A stretch of 24,681 nucleotides of DNA from an uncultured bacterium. GTDB taxonomy: Bacteria; Bacillota_I; Bacilli_A; RF39; UBA660. The notes below the pieces were generated by a model that was not told the origin of the DNA, did no database searches, and saw nothing but the letters and a program-made list of their open reading frames with translations. The translations under genes and the position numbers were made by a program. Location of the stretch: NCBI GenBank assembly GCA_949285775.1, contig CASEAD010000004.1, positions 1 through 24,681 of the forward strand, given 5' to 3'. The number at the start of each line of letters is the position of its first letter. Position 1 is the first letter of the stretch. Below are positions 1 through 7,892 of the stretch, in pieces.

Positions 1-182
1 CTATTTCTATCTTGAAAATTACTTTCACTATAACTATCATTCTCTTTTAAACTTTGACTATCACTTAATCTACTATCAAACTGATTTTCTCCATTTTCTC
101 TACTTTGATTACTATCATTATTATTTAAACTATTATTACTACTTTTATTTAACATAGTACTAACTATTTTCCAAACTCTCAT
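1..182 (-). CDS. N-terminal part of an unknown Ser/Asn-rich protein (runs off the left edge)
   Basis: An open frame of 60 codons with no stop reaches the window edge, so only the N-terminus is present. I start it at the ATG at 180-182, which lies 9 bases after a GAGGG ribosome-binding site; an ATG two codons earlier (186-188) is too close to that site. The first dozen residues (MRVWKIVSTMLNK) look like an ordinary structured or amphipathic start. The rest is low complexity, dominated by Ser, Asn, Asp, Gln and Glu, suggesting a disordered linker. It follows the murF terminator and has its own promoter-like sequence. I do not recognise the family, and the short compositionally biased fragment does not allow a functional call. 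Confidence 0.6.
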   Translation of the reverse strand, partial: MRVWKIVSTMLNKSSNNSLNNNDSNQSRENGENQFDSRLSDSQSLKENDSYSESNFQDRN

Positions 183-206
183 AACCATTCTCCCTCGTAG
201 CTTCAT

Positions 207-235
207 ACTATATAGTAAATATATTTAAAAATCAA
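207..235 (-). promoter_or_regulatory. Predicted sigma-A promoter of the left-edge gene
   Basis: On the minus strand a -35 TTGATT (230-235) and a -10 TATAGT (207-212) are separated by exactly 17 bases. Transcription would start near position 200, shortly before the GAGGG site of the Ser/Asn-rich gene. Confidence 0.5.
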
Positions 236-263
236 CAAAGTTTACCATTAAATAACCCCAAAA

Positions 264-285
264 GAAAAAACCACTTAAAAAGTGA
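264..285 (-). terminator. Rho-independent terminator after murF
   Basis: On the minus strand a CACTT/AAGTG stem (272-276 and 280-284) with a UUU loop, extendable by one U-G pair, is followed by a run of six T and then more T-rich sequence. It begins about 12 bases after the murF stop and closes the murE-murF unit. Confidence 0.7.
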
Positions 286-296
286 TTTATAAACTA

Positions 297-1670
297 CTAT
301 ATACTCATCAATCTATTAACTACATTAATTAAATTCATACCATGTGATCCCTTTATTAAAACAATATCTTCCTTATCAAATTTATTTAATAAAGATCTAT
401 CTATCTCTTCTTCTTTATCATAACTATAAATATTATCTTTACTAAAACCTAACTCTATAACTCTATCTACAATATATTTAGAATACTCACCAACAGTAAT
501 TAAAACATCTATCTTATTATCTATAACAACATCTCCAATATTCTTATGTAACTCTTCCGTATAATTACCCAACTCTAACATATCCCCTATAATAGCAATC
601 TTTCTTTTATCTTTAACACGACCTAATAACTCTAAAGAAGACCTCATAGAATCATAATTAGCATTATAAGTATCATCTATAATAACTACACCATTACTAT
701 TAACTTTCTTCTCCAACCTATTACTACTAAGCTTAAATTCACTTATTCCCTCTTTAATTCTATCCTTATCTATTCCTAACATATCTCCTACTATATAAGC
801 AACTAAAGAATTATATATATAAGCATTACCACCAACATTAACAACAACATCTTTATCTATACCATCTATATCAAACTTACTCTCAAATACACTATCCCTA
901 ATATTAACAGCCTTATAATCACTATCATTATCAATAGAATAAGTATATATATCATATTTATTGTCCATATCTATACCCATCTTATATAACAAATCATTAT
1001 CATTATTAATAATAATCTTATTATCTATCATACCATCTAATATCTCCATCTTAGCCTTTAAAATATTTTCCCTACTACCCAAATTACCAATATGAGCAGT
1101 ACCAATATTAGTAATAACAGAAATACTAGGCTTTGCTATCTTACTAAGTAAAGATATCTCTCCTAAATGGTTCATCCCCATCTCTATCACTAACGCTTCA
1201 TCATCCCTAAGACTTAATATAGTTAAAGGTACTCCTAGATGATTATTATAGTTCCCCATAGTCTTACAAGTCTTATATTTCTTACTAACAACACTATAAA
1301 TAATATCCTTAGTACTAGTCTTACCAACACTACCAGTAACAGCAATAACAGGAATATTATATAAATTCCTCTTATAACTAGCTAACTTTTGCAAACATTC
1401 TATCGTATCATCTACTAATATAGTAGCACACTTATCATAAGAAATACCATCTATTATCTTACTAATAATACAACAACTAGCCCCCCTTTTAACAGCATCC
1501 TCATAATAATCATTACCATCAAACTTTTCCCCAACAATAGCAACATAAACATCATTCTCATTTATTTTCCTACTATCAGTACAAATATTACCCAATATCT
1601 GTTCCTTATTACCATATAATAACTTACCACCACAATACTTAATCACATCATCTATATATAAATTATACAT
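297..1670 (-). CDS. murF: UDP-N-acetylmuramoyl-tripeptide--D-alanyl-D-alanine ligase MurF
   Basis: MurF adds D-Ala-D-Ala to the UDP-MurNAc-tripeptide in the cytoplasm, the last soluble step of peptidoglycan precursor synthesis. The 457-residue product has the Mur ligase order: N-terminal UDP-substrate domain, central ATPase domain with P-loop VTGSVGKTST (residues 111-120) and the NNHLGVPLT stretch, then the C-terminal ligase domain with DDTYNAN and GDMLELG motifs typical of MurF. A longer frame starts at a TTG at 1688, but that TTG lies in the ribosome-binding region. The ATG at 1668-1670 is 9 bases behind AAAGGA and gives the usual N-terminus, so I chose it. It lies just downstream of murE, probably co-transcribed, and ends in TAG before a terminator. 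Confidence 0.95.
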   Translation of the reverse strand: MYNLYIDDVIKYCGGKLLYGNKEQILGNICTDSRKINENDVYVAIVGEKFDGNDYYEDAVKRGASCCIISKIIDGISYDKCATILVDDTIECLQKLASYKRNLYNIPVIAVTGSVGKTSTKDIIYSVVSKKYKTCKTMGNYNNHLGVPLTILSLRDDEALVIEMGMNHLGEISLLSKIAKPSISVITNIGTAHIGNLGSRENILKAKMEILDGMIDNKIIINNDNDLLYKMGIDMDNKYDIYTYSIDNDSDYKAVNIRDSVFESKFDIDGIDKDVVVNVGGNAYIYNSLVAYIVGDMLGIDKDRIKEGISEFKLSSNRLEKKVNSNGVVIIDDTYNANYDSMRSSLELLGRVKDKRKIAIIGDMLELGNYTEELHKNIGDVVIDNKIDVLITVGEYSKYIVDRVIELGFSKDNIYSYDKEEEIDRSLLNKFDKEDIVLIKGSHGMNLINVVNRLMSI

Positions 1671-1706
1671 TTTAATCATTCCTTTCAAGCTATAAATACT
1701 AAAACA

Positions 1707-3200
1707 TTATCTTATAATACCAAGCCTCTCTACATCTTCCTCACTTAAACTATCTATTATCTCACGAATAATTACCCTCTCATCAAAAGGATATCTAACA
1801 CCACATATATCTTGATAATCCTCATGCCCTTTACCTAATATAAGAATAACATCTCCCTCTCTTGCATTAACAATACTATACTTAATAGCATCTTTCCTAT
1901 CAGATATAACCTTATACTTACCATTAGTCTTCTTCATACCAACCAATATATCCTTTACTATATCATCATTATCTTCATACCTAGGATTATCCGCCGTTAT
2001 AATACTAAAATCAGCATACTTACCAGACACTTCCCCACAATCAAACCTTCTCTGACGACTCCTATTACCCCCACAACCAAATACTGTAACAATCCTCTTA
2101 GGATTACTCTCTTTAATCGTAGTAAGCACATTCTCCATTGCAATTCCCTGATAAGCATAATCAATTAATACCTTAAACTTACTAGAAACTAATATAGACT
2201 CCATTCTTCCCTTAACAGAAACATTCTCTAAACTCTTTCTTATATTATCTAAAGATATACCTAATAAATCACCAACACTAATCGCACCTATTGCATTATA
2301 TCCCGTAAAATATCCCGGAATACTAACCCTAAACTTAGAATTAATCTTTCCACAAACCTCCATCTCTATCCCAATAAAACAATCTTCTATAATATTCTTA
2401 CAACTAACTAACCTATAATCTGCCTCACTACTCCTACCAAAAGTAACAACTTTACAACTAGTCCCATTAACCATATCACCATAGTACTCACTATCTATAT
2501 TAAATACTCCTACCTTACATTGCTTAAATAATAAACTCTTACAATACTTATAATCATCAAAACTCTCATGCTCATCTTCCCCAACATGATCTAAACTCAA
2601 ATTAGTAAACATAGCATAATCAAACAACACACCATTCCATCTCTTTAACTTTAAAGACTGACTAGATACCTCCATTACCATATACTTAACATTATTATCT
2701 AACATCTCTCTCATATACTTAAACACATCATAACTCTCTGGAGAAGTATTAACTGTATGATAATACTTATCTAAATAAAATACCCCCATAGTACCAATCA
2801 AACCACAACTATTACCACTATCATCCAATATCTTCTTAATCATAAAACTAGTAGTACTCTTACCCTTAGTACCCGTAACCGCTATTGTAGTAAGCTCTTT
2901 ATCAGGATAATTAAATAACCTTCTAGACAACTTAGATAAACCAACCCTCGTATCCTTAAGCTTAATTACAGTAATATCACCACTTACTTTAACATCTTTC
3001 TCTACAATAACACACTTACAACCTAACTTAATCGCACCATCAATATAATCATGACCATCTAACCTAAATCCACATAACGCTACAAAAACACACTTCTCAC
3101 TAACTTTCCTAGAATCATATGCAATATCACAAACTTCTAACCCCAAATCTCCTTGAATATCTTCATATTCAACATCACATAACAAATCAATTAATTTCAC
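1707..3200 (-). CDS. murE: UDP-N-acetylmuramoyl-tripeptide synthetase MurE (meso-DAP type)
   Basis: MurE adds the third stem-peptide residue to UDP-MurNAc-L-Ala-D-Glu. At 497 residues it is full length. Visible motifs are the P-loop TGTKGKSTT (109-117), NTSPES near 151, the Lys expected to be carbamylated (Lys221 in YCKSLLF), GCGGNRSR near 376 and DNPRYED (404-410). In characterised MurE enzymes DNPR marks meso-diaminopimelate specificity, so this cell probably makes DAP-type peptidoglycan. The start is GTG at 3198-3200, supported by GAGAGGTGA six bases upstream; there is no competing ATG. The codons for the invariant arginines in GGNR and DNPR are AGG, evidence that AGG is arginine here. It precedes murF by 36 bases. 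Confidence 0.95.
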   Translation of the reverse strand: MKLIDLLCDVEYEDIQGDLGLEVCDIAYDSRKVSEKCVFVALCGFRLDGHDYIDGAIKLGCKCVIVEKDVKVSGDITVIKLKDTRVGLSKLSRRLFNYPDKELTTIAVTGTKGKSTTSFMIKKILDDSGNSCGLIGTMGVFYLDKYYHTVNTSPESYDVFKYMREMLDNNVKYMVMEVSSQSLKLKRWNGVLFDYAMFTNLSLDHVGEDEHESFDDYKYCKSLLFKQCKVGVFNIDSEYYGDMVNGTSCKVVTFGRSSEADYRLVSCKNIIEDCFIGIEMEVCGKINSKFRVSIPGYFTGYNAIGAISVGDLLGISLDNIRKSLENVSVKGRMESILVSSKFKVLIDYAYQGIAMENVLTTIKESNPKRIVTVFGCGGNRSRQRRFDCGEVSGKYADFSIITADNPRYEDNDDIVKDILVGMKKTNGKYKVISDRKDAIKYSIVNAREGDVILILGKGHEDYQDICGVRYPFDERVIIREIIDSLSEEDVERLGIIR

Positions 3201-3228
3201 TATAATTCACCTCTCAATTTACTACTAT

Positions 3229-3237
3229 ATTATAACA
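3229..3237 (-). promoter_or_regulatory. Extended -10 promoter of murE-murF
   Basis: The minus strand carries TGT followed by a perfect TATAAT (3229-3234), about 29 bases before the murE GTG. No good -35 lies 16-18 bases upstream, so this would be an extended -10 promoter. It sits in the divergent gap with the plus-strand serine hydrolase gene. Confidence 0.5.
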
Positions 3238-3344
3238 AACAAACTCAATAAATACCACCTAAAATTAAATTTATAATTCTATAGAAGAAATAATTTACAT
3301 AAAATAAACCAAACCTAACAAAAATATTAATCAAATAAATATAA

Positions 3345-3373
3345 TTTACACTATTTACACCATTAAATATAAT
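3345..3373 (+). promoter_or_regulatory. Promoter of the plus-strand serine hydrolase
   Basis: TTTACA (3345-3350) and TATAAT (3368-3373) are exactly 17 bases apart. A second pair, TTGCAT (3387-3392) and TAAAAT (3410-3415), also has a 17-base spacer and would give a short leader of about 24 bases. Either or both may drive the gene at 3446; the first has the better -10. An AAAGGAGG ribosome-binding site follows at 3431-3438. Confidence 0.6.
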
Positions 3374-3445
3374 TACAATAAAAATATTGCATTCCCCAAT
3401 CAAAAGTTGTAAAATATATACCAAAATTAAAAAGGAGGAACAACA

Positions 3446-4855
3446 ATGAGTAAATATCTATTAAAAACCGAAAAAAATAAAATTAACAATCTTATCGAAG
3501 AACTAAACAAGAGTCTAAACCAAGAAACTATAAACCTAGAAAACATAAAAAAAGAATTCTATCAAATAATTATAAACTGTAAAGATAATTCTATAGAAGA
3601 ACTATTATACTATTTTCTTAACTCCCTAATAAATAAAATAACACCACTTTTAACAAATAATATAACCTCAGGACTACAAGTAGGAATAAAAAATAAATAC
3701 TTTAATATTACTGCTTACGGCGGAAGATACAACAAAGATCCAAACTCTAAACCAATAGATGAAAATACCTTCTTCTCGTTTGACTCCATTAGCAAACTAA
3801 TAACCTCAACTATTATAATGCAAGATTTAAAAAATAAAAAACTTAACTTAAATACCCCTCTAAAAGAATATAACCCAAACTTTAACTTAAATACAAGTAT
3901 AGAATCTATATTAAAATTTACTGCAAATTTAAAGACAAATACAAGAATAGATAACCTACCACCACAAGAAACTATCAAAATATTAAAACAATGTCAAGAA
4001 AACTTAATAGAAAAAGAAAAATATAAAAACTTCTATGAATACAGCGATATAGGATATATGATATTAAGACTATCAATAAATAACTTTCTAACAAAACTAG
4101 ATAACCTACTTCAAATAATCGATAATCAAAACTTAACTTATAAAAATTTAGCACACCAAAATAACATTACCGGCGGAAAAATAACTGAAGAATATATAAC
4201 TCCAGACCAAAAAGGTAGAAACATACCATTTCCAGGACATACGGGACTATATGGTAATATAGAAGGATTACTAAATATCTTCTATCAAATATTATATACA
4301 GAAAACATCTTAAACGAAAAAGACAGAACTCAATTATTTACCCAACCATATCCAGATCCAATCGTATACAATAAAGATGGAACTCAACAATTAGGCAAAA
4401 ATAAAAGTCCACAATATATGGCCAAAATATCAGGAATTTATAGAAAACCAACTGGAATAATAGATAAAAATTATAATAAATTAGCATCATGCGACATGTC
4501 TGAAAAAACTACTGATGACGCTAAAGCAAGTACTGGCACTTGTGGAAGTTGGATTGTAAGTGATAACCTATCTTATAATAACAAATTTGGATTTTACATA
4601 AGTGGTCTACTAACTAATCCATATTCTTTTGTAAATAACAGCACATATCCAAATAACATTAACGAAATACCCCACACCCCACTTCAAGTAAATAAAAAAG
4701 GAATAATTTTAGGTTATTCCACTAAACTAAATCAATATAAAGAAATAATAACTGAATATAGCTTAATATTAACTTTATTAACTGAATATATTAAAGAAAT
4801 AGATGAAACATCATTAAATAGAACAACTAAAACCTTAACTAAAAAAATTATTTAA
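3446..4855 (+). CDS. Serine hydrolase of the beta-lactamase/penicillin-binding-protein fold, apparently cytoplasmic
   Basis: The 469-residue protein carries the three motifs of the class C beta-lactamase-like family (PF00144 type): Ser-x-x-Lys at Ser114-Lys117 in FDSISKL, Tyr-Ser-Asp at 199-201 in the place of Tyr-x-Asn, and His-Thr-Gly at 265-267 in place of Lys-Thr-Gly. Such enzymes use an acyl-serine and act as esterases, D-amino-acid peptidases or beta-lactamases; the substrate cannot be told. The N-terminus is charged and helical for about 60 residues, with no signal peptide or membrane segment, which is unusual for a cell-wall enzyme and suggests a cytoplasmic role. It is one of only two plus-strand genes, with its own promoter, a strong AAAGGAGG site 7 bases from the ATG and its own terminator: a self-contained cassette and possible acquisition. 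A truncated or non-functional homologue is unlikely, because all three motifs are kept. Confidence 0.8.
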   Translation: MSKYLLKTEKNKINNLIEELNKSLNQETINLENIKKEFYQIIINCKDNSIEELLYYFLNSLINKITPLLTNNITSGLQVGIKNKYFNITAYGGRYNKDPNSKPIDENTFFSFDSISKLITSTIIMQDLKNKKLNLNTPLKEYNPNFNLNTSIESILKFTANLKTNTRIDNLPPQETIKILKQCQENLIEKEKYKNFYEYSDIGYMILRLSINNFLTKLDNLLQIIDNQNLTYKNLAHQNNITGGKITEEYITPDQKGRNIPFPGHTGLYGNIEGLLNIFYQILYTENILNEKDRTQLFTQPYPDPIVYNKDGTQQLGKNKSPQYMAKISGIYRKPTGIIDKNYNKLASCDMSEKTTDDAKASTGTCGSWIVSDNLSYNNKFGFYISGLLTNPYSFVNNSTYPNNINEIPHTPLQVNKKGIILGYSTKLNQYKEIITEYSLILTLLTEYIKEIDETSLNRTTKTLTKKII

Positions 4856-4859
4856 TATT

Positions 4860-4902
4860 AAACTCCAAATAAATGCATTTAATATGCAAAAGTTTGGAGT
4901 TT
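4860..4902. terminator. Bidirectional terminator between convergent genes
   Basis: A perfect 10-bp inverted repeat, AAACTCCAAA (4860-4869) and TTTGGAGTTT (4893-4902), encloses a 23-base loop. It is T-rich on the distal side in both directions. It lies 4 bases after the plus-strand hydrolase stop, and its right arm overlaps the TAA of the minus-strand amidotransferase-like gene, so it can serve both. Confidence 0.8.
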
Positions 4903-5581
4903 ATTTTATACTATCTATAAAATTATCAAAAATTTTAATAGAACTATCATCCATAAGATATTCAGGATGCCACTGAACACCTATAATAAAACTCTTATCG
5001 CACATTTCCACTGCTTCTATTACACCATCTTCACTATAAGAGGAAATAATAAGATTATTCATTTTAAAATCTACATAATCATTATGCACACTATTAACCA
5101 TAATATCATTACACCCTAATATCTTCTTCAATTTAGTATTATCTATAATACTATTCTTATGCATATATTTACCATCATCACCATGATGACTATCATTTCT
5201 TACTCTAGAAGTCATATCAAATCTATTCCGATTACAAGCATACATACTACATAAACACTGAAACCCCGCACAAATCGCTAAAAGAGACTTATCTTTATCA
5301 CAAGCATACTTAATAACATACTCATCAAAATTATACCAAGAAGAACCCCCCGGAATAATAAAACCATCACACATATCTAAAATATAATCAATTTTATTCT
5401 TATCAACCTCGTCTTCTCCCATATTTATATCAGTATAATAGCAACTATCAGTAGGCAACAACATAACAGAAACAACATCATCATATCTAGATAACACTCT
5501 CCTAATATCTTCATTAATTTGAAATATCTTCTGCCCATCTCTATTATAATAAGCCCTACCAACTACACCAATTACTTTCAT
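4901..5581 (-). CDS. Class I glutamine amidotransferase-like hydrolase (peptidase C26 / gamma-glutamyl hydrolase type)
   Basis: The 226-residue product has the class I GATase triad: nucleophile Cys104 in ICAGFQ, and His205/Glu207 in GVQWHPE. An oxyanion-loop-like IIPGGSSWY lies at 75-83. The overall layout is that of PuuD-like gamma-glutamyl hydrolases, which cleave gamma-glutamyl amides, rather than a subunit of a biosynthetic amidotransferase: no synthetase gene lies next to it. The substrate is unknown. The ATG at 5579-5581 follows a GGAAGGAG site. It is the last gene of its unit, 14 bases after the radical SAM gene, suggesting co-expression. The N-terminal part between residues 12 and 60 is less conserved in this family, so I cannot refine the call. 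Confidence 0.8.
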   Translation of the reverse strand: MKVIGVVGRAYYNRDGQKIFQINEDIRRVLSRYDDVVSVMLLPTDSCYYTDINMGEDEVDKNKIDYILDMCDGFIIPGGSSWYNFDEYVIKYACDKDKSLLAICAGFQCLCSMYACNRNRFDMTSRVRNDSHHGDDGKYMHKNSIIDNTKLKKILGCNDIMVNSVHNDYVDFKMNNLIISSYSEDGVIEAVEMCDKSFIIGVQWHPEYLMDDSSIKIFDNFIDSIK

Positions 5582-5595
5582 ATCTTATCTCCTTC

Positions 5596-6483
5596 CTATC
5601 CTCCACAAAACTCATCAAAATCAGGCACAAAACTCTCACTTTGCGTCCCACCTTCTTGAACAAAAGCCTTCCTTACCCCTAAATCATAAGCATAATTAAT
5701 TATCTCATCATACTCCCTATCACTTATAACCCTATCTAATTCTTTATACACACTCTTTCTCATAGGAGTATACTGATTCATAATACTAATATAAATATTA
5801 TTCCCATACTCATCATATAAATACTTAATTACCATCTTACTATCATCACTAAGACCAGGAATCAATAAATGCCTTACTATCATTCCTCTCTTCATAATAC
5901 CATCTTTCCCTATTCTAGCCTTACCAACTTGCCTATACATCTCTTTAATAGCGTCCTTAGCATACTCAAAATAATTACTACAATTAGAATATTTAACCCC
6001 ATACTCATTACTATAATATTTCAAATCAGGCAAATATATATCTACTAAACCATCTAACATACGAATAGTACTAACATTCTCATAACTACTAGTATTATAA
6101 ACAACAGGTATCTTTAACCCCCTCTCCTTAGCAAGCTTTAACCCCTTTACAATAAGAGGAACATACATACACCCCGTAACCAAATTAATATTAATAGCCC
6201 CCTTATCCTGTAACTCCAAACAAATATCACTAAATTCCTCTACACTAACAACTCTCCCCTTATGTAAAGTACTAATCTCATAATTCTGACAAAAACAACA
6301 TCCTAAATTACAATAAGAAAAAAATATTGTCCCACTACCAACTTCTCCACATAAACAAGGCTCTTCCCATAAATGCAAAGAATACCTTGCTATTACCATA
6401 TCATATAAAACACCACAATAACCAACTTCCCCCTTATCTCTTTCTACCCCACAATTCCTAGGACATAAATAACATTTACTCAT
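5596..6483 (-). CDS. PflX-type radical SAM protein (COG1313-like)
   Basis: The 295-residue protein has a radical SAM cluster motif spaced Cys-x3-Cys-x2-Cys (Cys58, Cys62, Cys65 in CNLGCCFC), which binds the 4Fe-4S cluster used to cleave S-adenosylmethionine. A second cysteine set, Cys4, Cys7, Cys11 and Cys23, precedes it in CYLCPRNCG, the hallmark of the PflX group of pyruvate-formate-lyase-activase relatives. The target is not established for this group; a glycyl-radical enzyme activase role is only a guess, and no glycyl-radical enzyme lies in the window. The ATG follows TAGGTGAT. It sits just downstream of a terminator-like hairpin and 14 bases before the amidotransferase-like gene. Confidence 0.85.
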   Translation of the reverse strand: MSKCYLCPRNCGVERDKGEVGYCGVLYDMVIARYSLHLWEEPCLCGEVGSGTIFFSYCNLGCCFCQNYEISTLHKGRVVSVEEFSDICLELQDKGAININLVTGCMYVPLIVKGLKLAKERGLKIPVVYNTSSYENVSTIRMLDGLVDIYLPDLKYYSNEYGVKYSNCSNYFEYAKDAIKEMYRQVGKARIGKDGIMKRGMIVRHLLIPGLSDDSKMVIKYLYDEYGNNIYISIMNQYTPMRKSVYKELDRVISDREYDEIINYAYDLGVRKAFVQEGGTQSESFVPDFDEFCGG

Positions 6484-6499
6484 ACATCACCTACTAAAA

Positions 6500-6523
6500 C
6501 AAAAAGAATGAATATACTCACTC
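6500..6523 (-). terminator. Intrinsic terminator or attenuator between surface-protein and radical SAM genes
   Basis: On the minus strand GAGTGAG (6517-6523) pairs with TTCATTC (6506-6512) over 7 bp with two G-U pairs. The loop is TATA, and five T followed by GTTTT come after it. It lies 10 bases after the stop of the small surface protein and only 16 bases before the radical SAM start codon, so a promoter hardly fits between them. Confidence 0.65.
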
Positions 6524-6533
6524 CCATATATTA

Positions 6534-7094
6534 TTACCCATTAACAGCATCTATTACCACAATAGAATTCATACTACTATTCATCATACTAGCATCATTA
6601 CTAACACTACCATCAATATAAACATATAACTTATAATAAGTATAACTATTACCCGTATTAATACTATTACCGCTAATAATACTATTACTACCTATAATAG
6701 CACTACTAAAGTCCCCACTAGCGATAACCTCATATACATTACTACTATTCATTCTCTCTAAAACCCACTTAAAACTACTACTCTGTAAACTACTACTAAT
6801 ACTAGTAATATTCAAACCAACCGAAACATTTATCGTACCATTAGTCCTATTATAAATACCAAACTCAACATTAGCACTATCCCTATAATCTAAAACAGGT
6901 CCCAAATTAGTAACATTAATACTATCACCATTAATAAACCTTACACCAGCAATATCACCTATCGTCGTATCAAAAGTAGTATTTTCAGCACTCTGCCAAA
7001 CTTGCCTAGCATAAGTAATAAAAGTAACACATACAAATAATAACAATACCAACGCTATAAAAATTAAATACCTTTTCTTTACAACACTCTCCAT
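6534..7094 (-). CDS. Small membrane-anchored or secreted surface protein, TasA/camelysin-like in style
   Basis: I chose the ATG at 7092-7094, with GGGAGG five bases upstream; the longer frame begins at a TTG inside the upstream ribosome-binding area. The product is 186 residues: a short basic N-terminus (VKKRY), one hydrophobic segment of about 18 residues, then an exported part rich in Ser, Asn, Val, Ile and Thr with alternating hydrophobic pattern, as in beta-sandwich proteins. It has no cysteine beyond the one in the membrane segment. The layout of signal segment plus beta-rich domain with a residue-spaced DTTIGD / NVTNLGP pattern resembles TasA/CalY-type fibre proteins, but this is a style match, not a proven homology. 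It follows truA by 39 bases, and a terminator comes right after it. Confidence 0.65.
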   Translation of the reverse strand: MESVVKKRYLIFIALVLLLFVCVTFITYARQVWQSAENTTFDTTIGDIAGVRFINGDSINVTNLGPVLDYRDSANVEFGIYNRTNGTINVSVGLNITSISSSLQSSSFKWVLERMNSSNVYEVIASGDFSSAIIGSNSIISGNSINTGNSYTYYKLYVYIDGSVSNDASMMNSSMNSIVVIDAVNG

Positions 7095-7133
7095 ACTAGC
7101 CTCCCATCTTACTACCTCTAACAAACAATAAAA

Positions 7134-7874
7134 TTAATAAAAAACATTCTTTAAATATAACCCCTCTGCATTAGCAGTCTTCCCCGCTCTCGTTCTATCT
7201 TCACTCCTAAGTATCTCTATAATTTCTTCACTCTTTCTCTTACCTTCACCAATTTCAATCAAAGTACCTACAATATTCCTTACCATATATCTCAAAAAAC
7301 CAGTTCCAATAAAAACTAAAGTAATCTTATTAACATCCTTTAAATCCCTAATAATATTAGTCTGTGATAATGTCCTCACATAGTCTTCCTCATCTTCATC
7401 AGACTTAGTAAAAGATTTAAAACTATGAGTACCCTCTAAATACTTCATCGCCCTTTGCATCTCTACAACATCCAATTTATTATTATATTGATATACATAC
7501 TTTCTCTCTAAAGGATTATATTCCCCCATATTAATCTGATAAACATATTCCTTACCCGTAGCATTAAACCTAGCATGAAAATTATCACTAACAACCTCTA
7601 TCTTCTTAACATATATATCCTCCGGAAGCAAAGAATTAACACTCTTAAGTAACTTATCGCAATCAAACTCACTATCCATATCAAAATGAGCCTTCTGATT
7701 CATCGCATGAACCCCCGCATCCGTCCTACCAGATGCACTAATAGAAACAGCCTTATTACTATTAATCTGACTAAAAGCCTTCTCTAACTCCCCTTGAACA
7801 GTCCTCATTCTAGGTTGCTTTTGATACCCCTTAAAATCACTCCCATCATAAGAAAAAGTCATAAAATACCTCAT
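7134..7874 (-). CDS. truA: tRNA pseudouridine(38-40) synthase TruA
   Basis: TruA isomerises uridines 38-40 of the tRNA anticodon stem-loop. The 246-residue product has the family motif SASGRTDAGVHA, with catalytic Asp52, the N-terminal strand ending in YDG (9-11), and C-terminal FLRYMVRNIVGTL. Its length matches bacterial TruA. I keep the first ATG because the N-terminus then aligns with the usual M-R-x-hydrophobic-YDG start. A second ATG four codons later has a GAGG before it and is a possible alternative. Its place directly downstream of ecfT is the ecfA1-ecfA2-ecfT-truA order known from Bacillus and many other Bacillota. Confidence 0.95.
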   Translation of the reverse strand: MRYFMTFSYDGSDFKGYQKQPRMRTVQGELEKAFSQINSNKAVSISASGRTDAGVHAMNQKAHFDMDSEFDCDKLLKSVNSLLPEDIYVKKIEVVSDNFHARFNATGKEYVYQINMGEYNPLERKYVYQYNNKLDVVEMQRAMKYLEGTHSFKSFTKSDEDEEDYVRTLSQTNIIRDLKDVNKITLVFIGTGFLRYMVRNIVGTLIEIGEGKRKSEEIIEILRSEDRTRAGKTANAEGLYLKNVFY

Positions 7875-7892
7875 ACTACTAAACCTACTTTC

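Noticed and set aside
3715..3978. Minus-strand 87-codon frame inside the serine hydrolase
   Set aside because: It is antisense to a gene with complete motifs, has no ribosome-binding site and shows no recognisable domain.
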